Below are positions 36,103 through 46,763 of a DNA stretch of 64,000 nucleotides, piece by piece. Every line of letters begins with the position of its first letter. Within the stretch, counting starts at the first letter, position 1. A program made the translations under genes and the position numbers. Location of the stretch: contig CAIIXF020000008.1 in the NCBI GenBank assembly GCA_903813345.2, positions 11,063,278 to 11,127,277 of the forward strand. The letters run 5' to 3'. Below the pieces are notes generated by a model. That model was given only the letters and a program-made list of their open reading frames with translations, ran no database searches and was not told the origin of the DNA. The DNA is from Owenia fusiformis (lineage: Eukaryota > Annelida > Polychaeta > Sabellida > Oweniidae).

Positions 36103-39100
36103 TATTTTTCTTTTTTTTTTAATTGACATATTTTGATATTAACAGATACTGCACATTGCATCAAAGCTATTCTATGGCACTTCTGAGATTCAGGTATCAC
36201 TATCAGAAAAACACATCTGATTTTAATATATTTCATGAATGAATATTGAGAGTTGTTTTGGGAATAGAAATGGGTTGCCTTGACAATACTTGTCATGATC
36301 AATGATATATTTGATATACACTATGATTAAATACATTTATAATTTTTCTAACCCTAAACACTGAGTGAATTTTTGCCTATGATTCAAAGAAATATTTCAT
36401 AGCTCTATAGCAATGCACTATAGAACAAAGTGTTTTTCATAAGAAAATACTTGCAAAATAAAATTGACATTTTAAGTCCTGTACAAGAACTGTACTTGTA
36501 CGTGCAATTCTGCATCCGCCAAGAGCTCATATCTTAACTCTTATCAGATTCAGTACCAATTTTTGATCGAAAATATGATTGTGTGAAGATATTTAAAGAG
36601 TGTCCATTTCACCCTATCATGTGACGCAGTTTATGGAATCGATCGATTAGTGACATTCTGTGATGTGATGCCTTTGAGATTTCACTGTGTAAAAAGGATT
36701 TTGTATCACACAGTAGGCGAATGCTCCAAGCATAAAGAAAAAATTCTAAAAGTGGCAGCTTGGACGTAGCTGCGGGAATCTATGAAACGTTGACATTTTC
36801 AATATGTGGTTTTGTGATTTTGTGCCAATGAACTGTCACTAACACAAAGGCCATAATCAATCTAGGCTTTCATCTCCTCTTCTTGTAAAGTCTTCTATTA
36901 ATCCATCAATGTTTCACTAAACTTCCTAACCAAATATTTCACATTATCCCTTATTGTTTACCTGATTTGGACCAAGGAAAGGTGAACTGAGGTTTACTGG
37001 TACATTGTTTCAACTGGTAATGCTGTGACATGAGGGTATATATCCAAAATCTAAATTAAAGAGTTTTCAGCTATTGTTACTGAAAATGATTATGCTCGAA
37101 TGTTGAGTATTGTTTTACTTGTCATCTCTGAAAACTTCTGATTTAAGTTTGTATTATACCATGGGTGATATACTTATGGTATGGTGCTATGGTAACCTCG
37201 AGGTAGGCGCTTTACTGTTTTAGTAAATGCCTGTACAAAATATAAGGTTCTTTTCTATGGGATTATTTAATAAGACATTTTATTGACCATTATCTCATCC
37301 TAAATTCTCTTAATATTCATAGCGAGCAAGGTTAAAAAAGTAAATCTATTAAAGAGAGTTTGTAAAAGGATTTATGCCCCAGTTAATGTACTACTTTGTG
37401 GTCTGCACTTCCTTTGTCATGGGATTAGCATACAGAAGTCTGGTATCATTGTGTACTTTGGAGTTGTGAGGAGAATTGCAATATTTTTTACCTACGTTTA
37501 TATTCTCAATTTCTTCATGCTTATTCCCGTCCATTTCTCTATTTTAATTGAATTGATTGTCTCATTTTCCTGGATTTCTATAGAATTTACAATCTCAACT
37601 GTGTGACTCTGAACTTTATTCTTTTTGGATTTCTCTCATTTTGACACTATTTTGTATTTCAAAAAACAAACCCATTATATTTTATCTGTGCGTTGAGTTA
37701 ATCAGTAGTTACATCTAAGTAGTGCTTAGAATATCAAAGAAACTATTATGCCACCTTTTATCATCGGCGATCAATGCTAGATGTGTTTAGCTTCATGGAT
37801 CATGATCTTTATAGTCTCAAATGTTTGTCATCTTTGACATTTATAAAGTGAGAGAATATCTCATTCCTCCAACCACTTTCTACTACTTTTTCTGCTCTCT
37901 TCTCTATGAAGGTACATACGTGTACTTTGAAACCATAATGGAAAACATTAGTAGCATGGTGTGCTCTTCGTCATTAGGTGTAATGAGAATCTTAGGTTTA
38001 TTTGAAATCAGTTGATTTTAGCCTTGTTCATGCAAAGACCCTTTTGACGTAATTAATGTTGTACATGTTGTCACTTATATGAATAATAGCAATCTGATGA
38101 TTATCTTTGCGATTCAGATTTTGATTTTCTCACATTCACTTTCTAGTGTAATATTTTCATATAAAAATATCATAACTTGGAATTCTGAGCAAGGATTTCT
38201 TGTGGCCAATGCTTTATTAATGCTTACTTGTCTGGCACTGGAAGATTACCTTTGGTGTTGATTTAGAAAAGTCATGCGGCATGGCTTATTACATTTGATA
38301 TGTTCTTGTTCTTTCATTCACGGAAATGATTATTAAGCTGGACACACTTTGTTCTTCTGTTGATTTAGAAATGGGAAAACTGCTTCATATATAAACACAG
38401 AATCTAAATGACATTTAATGAATGTAATTAAATGGGAGGGAAAGACCTTTGAAGGACAGTATGATAGTGATCAAGGAAAATTTATTGCTCAATGGCCTTA
38501 TACTGAGAGTCAGTATTATATTGTCTGTGGTCGATATTACATTGTCTCAGGGAATAAAATCCATATTTCATCCCAACCATAAATAACCTTTATATTCCAT
38601 CAATACAACAAAGAAAACAGTCTGAGACAGGATTCAATACAGGATTTTTCACTGATAGATATTACATATTTCACCAATAGTCAAATTGTAAAAATTAGTT
38701 TGAGCTTAGAGCTTAATCTTGTTTCCGGATCATTTTGTAATTTAAATATCTTATTTTGTGTCTGAAAATAAAATTATTCATGATGGGAGCCTCTGAAACA
38801 TCAGTTCTTTATTTACTATATTTCTCAGGATTGACTTATTCTTGGGACAATTAAATCTTCAAAAGCTCTTGAACTAAGATATGTAATAATGAAAAAACTT
38901 TATATTGATGAGGCATTGTATATACTGTGAAGTAAGTGGAAGGAATGTACATTTAATCTGCTTATGAATAAAAACATATTTTTACAATATCTATCTAGTA
39001 TGTGGATAAATCTATAAAAACTCTGAATTGAGGAATGTAATTGTTAATGTATCAAATAAAACAGGTAAGGTAAGATGCTTGCTAAAAGATGGAAACTGTG

Positions 39101-39445
39101 TTTTGGAATCTAATGAGCTAACTCTTTAAAAACTTAAAAAGATGGAAACAATGTTTTGGAATATACTGCAAAGAAGTCTAAGGATGATGCAGTTCTCATG
39201 CCATCTATAAGAACACATTCTACAAAAGAACGCAAGAGTTACACTAAATTAACAAAAGAGTACAATAAATTCACTTTAATCTCTCTTATCCCTCTGTTAA
39301 ACACTACTTCGATGTGATTTACTTTCCTTACCCCTAGTAGGCCCTGAAAAATAACTTCTTACTACCACATGGTTTTATTAGCTCTGCCAAGAAGACAGGA
39401 GGTTCAACATCATACATGTAATTATCCCATCAAATAAAGTTTGGA
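36103..39445. other. Non-coding, no feature recognised
   Basis: Longest stretch without a recognisable element. It is AT-rich with short chance frames (37821-38015, 38079-38261). No exon, RNA gene or tandem array found by reading. Confidence 0.5.
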
Positions 39446-39968
39446 GGGGTATACGGGAACGCCTCCATCAATCCATCCGTACGTACGTCTGTCCGTCCAT
39501 CTGTCCGACCGGGTAATAATTCAAATACCATTGGCCCATTTTTTTCATAATTTGTACACATGTACTATAAAAGGATAGCAGTTCTGCTCGAAAGCCGATT
39601 TTTAAGATGGCCGCTCGTTCAAAAATGGTGGCCATTTTAGTGCCAATTTTACAGTTATTTAGGTACAATATATAAAACTGTAATAGCAATATGTTTTAAA
39701 TGTAAAAAGTTATATATGACATTAATAAAGCTAATTGTTGCCATTCATATGTATGTGAATGTGATTGTGTTGAAATTTTATATGGGCCTACTTAAAAGCA
39801 TATTACAATTTCTGATGTCAATTTGGCTAGTGAGCAACCCTTTTGCAAATGGTGGTCATTTTTGTGTGTTATTTTACGATTTTTACGATATACTTCGTTT
39901 GTAAAAATGCCAGCCATGGCTGTTCAATGGGATTTGCTTCGCTTTGGCGTTGCTGTTGTCTAGTTGGT
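39446..39968 (+). repeat. CCGTCC / ATGGCCGCC interspersed repeat, internally deleted copy
   Basis: Starts near GGTATACGGGAACGCC, followed by GTCTGTCCGTCCATCTGTCC, then GTTCTGCTCGAAAGCCGAT, AAGATGGCCGCTCG and AATGGTGGCCATTTT. It ends GCTTTGGCGTTGCTGTTGTC. A longer inverted copy lies at 63171-64000. The open frames 39468-39689 and 39716-39904 are parts of it. Confidence 0.8.
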
Positions 39969-40691
39969 TAATTTTGGTGCATTTTGGTTAAAAAGGATGA
40001 TAAAGACAGGGGAACCACCCTGGCCAAGAATTATTTCAAAATCATGCACCATTTTGACCATTTTCACCATTTTGAGGACTTTTCAAGTGAATTTGGGCCA
40101 AAAATGTCTAGGAATTTTAGAAAATGAACTGTCTGTTCTATGCTACCAAGATGATGTCAGGCAAAATCATCAATCAGTCTTTAAGAATTTTCAAATATCA
40201 TCACTTTGAGAGAAGGACACTATATATATAAAAGACCTCTAGAATTGAAAGTAAACCATATGCCTTATACTCTTCATAAGAGCTTAACCTTCTCTCTATG
40301 CTTTAAATTAGAAATAATCCCTTGATCTGTTAATGCCAAACAAGGATAAGTAGTCAGAAGATCATGACACTACATTTTCTACCTACAAGCCGCTAACATT
40401 ATTTCCATTAAAGGCATTGAATGCGTCATTACATTTGAGATCAATAAGACTGTCTCACATTAAAACTGCCAAATAATCAGTAACAATTTACTATTATTGT
40501 GATATATTATATCGTAATTATTATGATAAGACTGAAATGATTCTAGTTGGAGATTCAGCTTTGATATTTCATCAAAACTCAATTATCAACAACCCTTCTT
40601 CAATATTTATTGATAGTTAATTTAGGGGGATTAAGAAATGTCTGAATCGTATCATTCTATCCTTACAGCTGCTCATCTCATTCTAATTATC
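39969..40691. other. Non-coding, no feature recognised
   Basis: AT-rich spacer. CACCATTTTGACCATTTTCA near 40048 is a short simple pattern. No gene recognised. Confidence 0.5.
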
Positions 40692-40860
40692 AGTCATCTT
40701 ATATAAAAGGGACACTGCCTTTTGATATTAAAGGGCCACTATCTTTAACTCATCTTATCTTATATTAAAGGGACACTGTCTTTAACTCATCTTATCTTAT
40801 ATTAAAGGGACACTGTCTTGAACTCATCTGATATTAAAGGGGAACTTCCTTTAACTCTGA
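40692..40860 (+). repeat. 37-bp tandem repeat, about four copies
   Basis: AAAGGGACACTG followed by CTTTAACTCATCTTATCTTA recurs with a period near 37 bp. The outer copies are shortened. Confidence 0.8.
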
Positions 40861-41402
40861 TTCATTAATACGCCAAAATACGCCAAATTTTTTTAAAGGA
40901 ATGTCATGCCAAAGCAATTTTATGTTGCTTCTTTTATGTTGTTTCTTACTATTATTTTAAAAACTAGATGTAAACCCAAAAATGTGAGCCAAATAGTAAA
41001 ATCAGTGTCAATGGGCTGTTTGTGTATTAGCAATACAGAAATAATTTTGGTTGTTCTTTATTTCACAACTTTCAAAGCTTGCACTCAAAGCTTGCACCAT
41101 CTGCAGACTTTAATACAAACCTTATTTTCTGTAAAAATCGGAGAGTTGAAATGAATTGCTTACCTACTAAACAAGATTAGTTTTAGGTGTAAGTAAAAGG
41201 TTGCTACAATTTTTGTGGATTTATTTAGAGGTATAGCAATTTTATGGCACAATGAAATAGAGATTTAGCAATTTTATGGCATGGTTATTTTGAAGTATAT
41301 CAATTTTATGGCGTAGTGACCATGGCTTGATTTCTTTCATTTGTATTATTGTTCATCTTTAGATATTAAAAGTAAAACAATAATATTTACAATTTGATTT
41401 AG
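40861..41402. other. Non-coding, no feature recognised
   Basis: Contains short local repeats of AGCAATTTTATGGCA near 41236-41310. The 40906-41154 open frame shows no domain. Confidence 0.5.
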
Positions 41403-41407
41403 AGTGT

Positions 41408-41607
41408 CAGGCCCGTAGCTAGGATTTGCCAAGGGGGGGTTCAGTTTTCAAAAATTTCCAGGGGGGTTCACATTTGACAATTTTGGCCCAAATATGGCTA
41501 AAATCACCTGAGAAGTGCTCAAAATGGTGAAAACTGCATGATTTTGAAAGAATTTTTGGCCAGGGGGGGGGGCCCGAACCATGCGAACCCCCCTGGCTCC
41601 GGGCCTG
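41408..41607. mobile_element. CAGGCCCG element with 5-bp duplication
   Basis: A 200-bp element. It begins CAGGCCCGTAGCTAGG and ends GGCTCCGGGCCTG, inverted copies. AGTGT occurs on both sides (41403-41407, 41608-41612). Long G and C runs lie just inside the ends. CAGG...CCTG ends are seen in hAT-like elements, and some of these make 5-bp duplications. There is no open frame. Confidence 0.8.
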
Positions 41608-41612
41608 AGTGT

Positions 41613-42183
41613 ATACATGGAACTTTAATATATATCCACAATCCCTTTTAGTTGAATAAACTTTAATGCCTTTTTGTACAACAATCCTACTAGATCCTGA
41701 AAGATCAACCTAATTCTACATCTTGATTGCTATAATACATCCTGCTTGGCTAACAAGTCCAACTGCTATCTACTAAAGTGGAAGATTAATACCTTACATA
41801 AAGCATGGCTAATGTTTGCTGGTGACATTATAATGCTTCCTTCATCAATGTATTAATTGATTTAAGAACCATTTTAACCTCAACCTTGAGTGTTGCAATC
41901 TGAGCTGTTTACCATCTTCCTGAGTACCCCAGTCTGTTCATCAAAAACTTTGGGGCAATATTAAAGGGCCTTTATGAAATGACTGATCAACTATCATTTC
42001 AACCCTCAACCGCGAGTCTTGCAATCTGAAGATTAAGGTGTTTACCAGCATCCAGGTTACCCCTAAACTTGCTTACCCATTTGATTTTCAATGAAAACTT
42101 CACACCCCGGTAATCCAAAATGGGTTAACCCAGTCTTTTGCATCAAAAACTGTGAGGCAACGTTAAAGGGCCATTTCTTCACT
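41613..42183. repeat. Imperfect duplicated segment
   Basis: A block containing CAACC, a GTGTTGCAATCTGA-like word, GTTTACCA, TTTGCATCAAAAACT-like sequence and TTAAAGGGCC occurs at about 41869-41972 and again at 41992-42176, interrupted in the second copy. It is an old local duplication without coding signals. Confidence 0.5.
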
Positions 42184-42595
42184 TGGGGCAACCTGCGGGA
42201 GGTTCCATTTTTGGTTCAGTTTTTTGCGCATGTGTATTTATTCCAGCAATTTGATTGGTTCACATTATTAAAATGCATGCACAGCCAATACCTTAATAAT
42301 TACATATATTTTTAGATAGATGCCACTTATGTCTATTTTTCAAAGCAGTTCCCATCCATAATGCACCATATATATCAGGAATATTTTCGTTTATGTAAAA
42401 ACAAAAAGCATACATCCAATAGAAGTGTAATGATAGAATATCAACTGACTTCGAATTTGTGGACGTTTGAAGGATCAAATAAAACTCAACCAATTGCAGG
42501 AAAGCAATCTGAATCATGGGAATGAGGTACTTCCATTACTGCGCATGGAGGAGAAACGGAACCAAGTTAAAAGGAACCTCGTCCAGATTGCCCCG
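42184..42595. mobile_element. Harbinger-like MITE with 3-bp duplication
   Basis: The left end TGGGGCAACCTGCGGGAGG, followed by TTCC and TTTTTTGCGCATG, is matched in inverse at the right (ATGCGCAGTAATGG side, then GGAACCTCGTCCAGATTGCC). Arms are about 50 bp. ACT flanks both ends (42181-42183, 42596-42598). A 3-bp duplication with G-rich ends fits PIF/Harbinger-type non-autonomous elements. The superfamily call is inference. Confidence 0.75.
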
Positions 42596-42598
42596 ACT

Positions 42599-43014
42599 CT
42601 ATTTCTTACTAGCCTGTTGTGAATGTCTTGATATGGTTATGAATAATCATATCAGTATAAATTTAATATAAAAAAGACCATATAAGATCCATATGAGATT
42701 ATGAAATGACTTATCCATTTACATATTTCTATGTGTGGCCTTAGAGATCAAATCAAAATATTAGGGACTTTAAGCTTGCATTTAAATCGAAATGCCAACT
42801 TATACGTATGACCAATCACCCATAAAAATGCATCGCTTAAATAACTTACATTCACATTTAGGTTATGAAAAACAGTGCTAGCTTAAACTCCCTATTATTC
42901 AATACCTACCTCAATGCAGATCCAAAAATGCAAACACTGTTACGGGTATATGTAAAATATAGATCATTTTTATTTGGTCTGTTCAGATATAGCTAGTTAT
43001 TCCCAATATACTGT
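42599..43014. other. Non-coding, no feature recognised
   Basis: AT-rich spacer between two mobile elements. Confidence 0.5.
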
Positions 43015-43019
43015 ACATT

Positions 43020-45287
43020 CACGCGGTAGTATCTCTTCGGGACGTATCGAAACCACTCCGTCCCGAAAAACCGTTAATTTGAATTTAAAACCTACCCCAG
43101 TGTTTGAAAATCAAGGATTGTAAGTCTCACACTTCACCGTTTTTCTTCAAACTTGTTCCGTACAAAGCTTCACAGAAATACCTTTCAGTCGATACATTGT
43201 TTTTGTGTACAAAGTACCTCGTTTTAGCGGCGTTTTGGTCCCCAGCTGTGAGATAAAGCAAATTTTCATAACTTTCAACTGTAAGTCAAGTTATCTCGCC
43301 AGTCTTTTACCCATTCTCGCCCATAACTTCAGAATGGACTCCCATTACAACCTTCCATCGCTACGTCTTGATTTTTGGGCATCAAACGCAGCAGTTTCTA
43401 AATCATCCACACATCTCTTCAAATTTGACCAATACGTCCCGTCATCTTCCACTACGCCCCGCCGAATCTATCACTATACACGTAGAGTTGCATTCTAAAA
43501 CAATTTGTCCATCGATGTGTCCGTTTGTAGGTTGCCATTGTCGATTCTAAATACCAATCGGATTGTGTTTTAAGATTTACCCATTCTTGTCCATTTTCAA
43601 TATACCTATAATAGGGTGGTCCAAAATCTCCCTATATTGCAATATAAAGATTTTAATTACTGAACAATTGAAAATATTTTTAAGAAACGTTTAAAGTGCC
43701 CTATCCTTGAAAAAATGTTAAAATGCGAAAGGATGGGTGATGTCAATTATATTATTTTCGGCATAACGTTAGAAACATGTATCATTTTATATGGTACACG
43801 TTTCATAATGTAATCCAATGGAATCATACAGAAGAAAGGTTGACACACAACAGTTAAAATCTTTATATAACATTATCAGACCAAGTCAGTAGATGTTGTT
43901 TATATACCAATTAGTGTTGTATGATGATGCATTCTTTATATGAATCTAGAAACGTTTTTGTGCCAATATTGCTCAATTTTGATAACATCTCCGTTATTTT
44001 GAAATTAAACGTGGCAAAGTTTCCCGATGGATTTAGCTAAAAAAAGTGGTGCCTGTAGGGTTATTGAAAATCATACATGATGAAGAAAAAATACATATTC
44101 CTGAAATACAACAGTTTAATTTTGAGTTATAAACCATTTATGAAAACGGCATATTTGTCAAAATTACCAAAACTTCAAGTGAGACGCGAGGCAAAATTTC
44201 CCAGGGGTCTAGAGTGGAAATATTTGTACCAAGAGTCAATTTGTAACTAGAATCTATCAGATGACAGATTTTTGGAAAATTTTGCAGATTTGGACAACCC
44301 TAACCTATAACTTTGTTGAACCTGAAGAAACGTATCAACTTTTTGTTAAATAAAGATAGCAAATTCAGCTGTCTACTGTAGCTAACTTGTACTTTTTGCT
44401 AGTACTCAGATTGATGGATATTCTGTCGTATGACATGCGACAAACATATCAATTCTCATGGGTTTACATGGGAATGTCGATTTTCAAAAATTCATCAGAT
44501 TTATCATCCATTTCCGATCTATTGTAATTGAGGAAAAACATCAAGAAAATTTGGAGGTATTGGGAATAAAGTCAAGTTATATTTCCGTCAATTTATAACC
44601 ATTTATTGTTGCAAAACAAGATTCCAGATTTTATTGTGTTTCAAACCAGACACTTGGTTTCCTCACAAAATCAAATACAGGACAATTACATATAATTAAA
44701 GTTAAAAAGCAACATCTTCACAAACATTTAAATTATCTATTTCATGCAATCAGTTATAGTTATACTCCGTATGTATGCTAAACTTAAGACTGGTGTTAAG
44801 AATCGACCAATGCAAACCTATGTAAAATTACACAACGATGAACAAAATGTTTTAGAATACAACTCCACGCTTGTAGTCATAGACTCGGCGGGGCGTAGTG
44901 GAAGGTGACGGGACGTATTAGTCAAATTTTAAGAGATGTGTGGATGATTTAGAAACTGCTGCGTTTGATGCCCTAAAATCAAAACGTAGCGATGGAAGGT
45001 TGTAATGGGAGTCCATTCTGAAATTATGAGCGAGAATGGGTAAAAGACTGGCGAAATAACTTGACTTACAGTTGAAAGTTATGAAAATTTGCTTTATCTC
45101 GCAGCTGGGGACCAAAACGCCGCTAAAACGAGGTACTTTGCACACGAAAACAATGTATCGACTGAAAGGTATTTCTGTGAGACTCACAATCCTTGATTTT
45201 CAAACACTGGGGTAGGTTTTAAATTCAAATTAACGGTTTTTCGGGACGGAGTGGTTTCGATACGTCCCGAAGAGATACTACCGCGTG
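43020..45287. mobile_element. Element with 450-500 bp inverted terminal arms
   Basis: Left arm 43020-43520 and right arm 44838-45287 are inverted copies, about 95% alike by eye. Both ends read CACGCGGTAGTATCTC. ACATT flanks both sides (43015-43019, 45288-45292). Just inside each end, TTCGGGACG and CGTCCCGAA form a hairpin. The right arm lacks about 44 bp present in the left (near 43118-43161), bounded by TCAC words. Each arm carries the same open frame (43205-43498 plus; 44918-45187 minus), but most differences change residues, so it looks neutral. The 1.3-kb AT-rich middle shows no transposase. The superfamily is open. Confidence 0.9.
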
Positions 45288-45292
45288 ACATT

Positions 45293-46763
45293 GAATATTT
45301 AAATGTTTATAACTTTATTTTTAAAAAAATTAAGAAGAACAATAGAGAATAATTTGTAATAAAGATGACATGAAAACTATGTTCTTTAATTAATCATAAC
45401 ATTTTAATTAATTGTTCACGACATGTATTTGCAAGATTTTGTAATATCAATAATATAAAGATAAAATACATTTTCGACTCACCCTTGCATGACTAGAGGT
45501 TGTCATAGCGTCCATTTGTTATGTAATCTACAATTCAATCCTGTCTAAAAACTTGTCAAAAGTTGTTGTGAAGTTGTTGTGTCAAGCTGTTTTATATGCG
45601 AATCTTAATAGTCATCAATGCATCAATCGATGGTGCCCAATCAATCACCCATCAATCACACTGCAAGAGGGCCATTCTCCCGATAAGCTTTCACTGGCTC
45701 AAGAAAATCAGTTTCTTGATGTTTTGTTACTTTTTCAATCATGCATTTTGTGAGGTTTTATTTTAGATCCCTTTATTGTTGTCACTTCAGTCTTTATATA
45801 TGTCTAAGAATGTAAAACGGTTGCTCCGGGTTAAATTATTTCTTAGTTCGATTTTGTGTGTGAACCTCTATAGCCTCGATTCTGTATATTAGGACACTTG
45901 TTGCCCAGATATATTTATCAACCTACGTACAGACGATCAGTGGCAAAACAACATAAAACAGAAGCTTAGATTCTTGAGACCTTTTTAATGATGGCTATCC
46001 CCAGGTAGAACTTCGCTTAACAAACAGTTAATCAATTGCTTAATCAAATCTCAAGTTATCTATCTTTATAGTTTATGTATTAAGAATGTCTATCCATGCA
46101 TAGGCTATACATCTTTTTACTAATTCTCTTTAATATAATTTAAGTTGATTTACTGGTTCTTTCATAATTGAACAAATTACCATATTTCTTTACAATTCAT
46201 TTTTCTGAACAATTTAAGATATGATTTAATGAAGCAATACTTTTTAATGATAATTAGTTTTCTTATACTGTAAAACCAAGAAATATCTTTATAGAATGAA
46301 TTCCTCTATAATCCATGCAAACACTTTTTGCACAGATTTTATAATTATCCATTGTCTTCATTTTGTACGCAGAACCTATAAATATGAGTGCCTATCAGTA
46401 AAATAGTCTCAGTCGATTTCTACAATTTTTTTCTGCAATCAGGTATTATTGTACCAGAAAAAGCAATTTTCTAGATAAATATTTTCATTGCTATATTTGA
46501 TAAATGTGTAGCATTATTTTTCTAAATGGAAATTGTTTGTTTGGATTACATAATTAAGACATGTGTCATCCTGTCTTTTATTCCCCCTGGGCAAAGATTG
46601 AAAATAGATTTATTAAAACACCTTTGGATATATATAATAGGACTTATTTGTACGATGCTCTTTTAGGGTCAAACGTACATCCAATATACAATTTTTAATA
46701 ACAGTAAATATAGCAATTAAGTAAAGAAAATAGGATTACATTCTTCAAATGACATATAAAATA
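45293..46763. other. Non-coding, no feature recognised
   Basis: AT-rich spacer. The 45553-45753 open frame shows no domain. Part of this stretch could be 3' untranslated sequence of the LINE that follows; no boundary is visible. Confidence 0.5.

Noticed and set aside
43205-43498. 97-codon open frame with a matching frame in the opposite arm
   Set aside because: It lies inside inverted terminal arms, and most differences between arms change residues, so there is no sign of protein selection.
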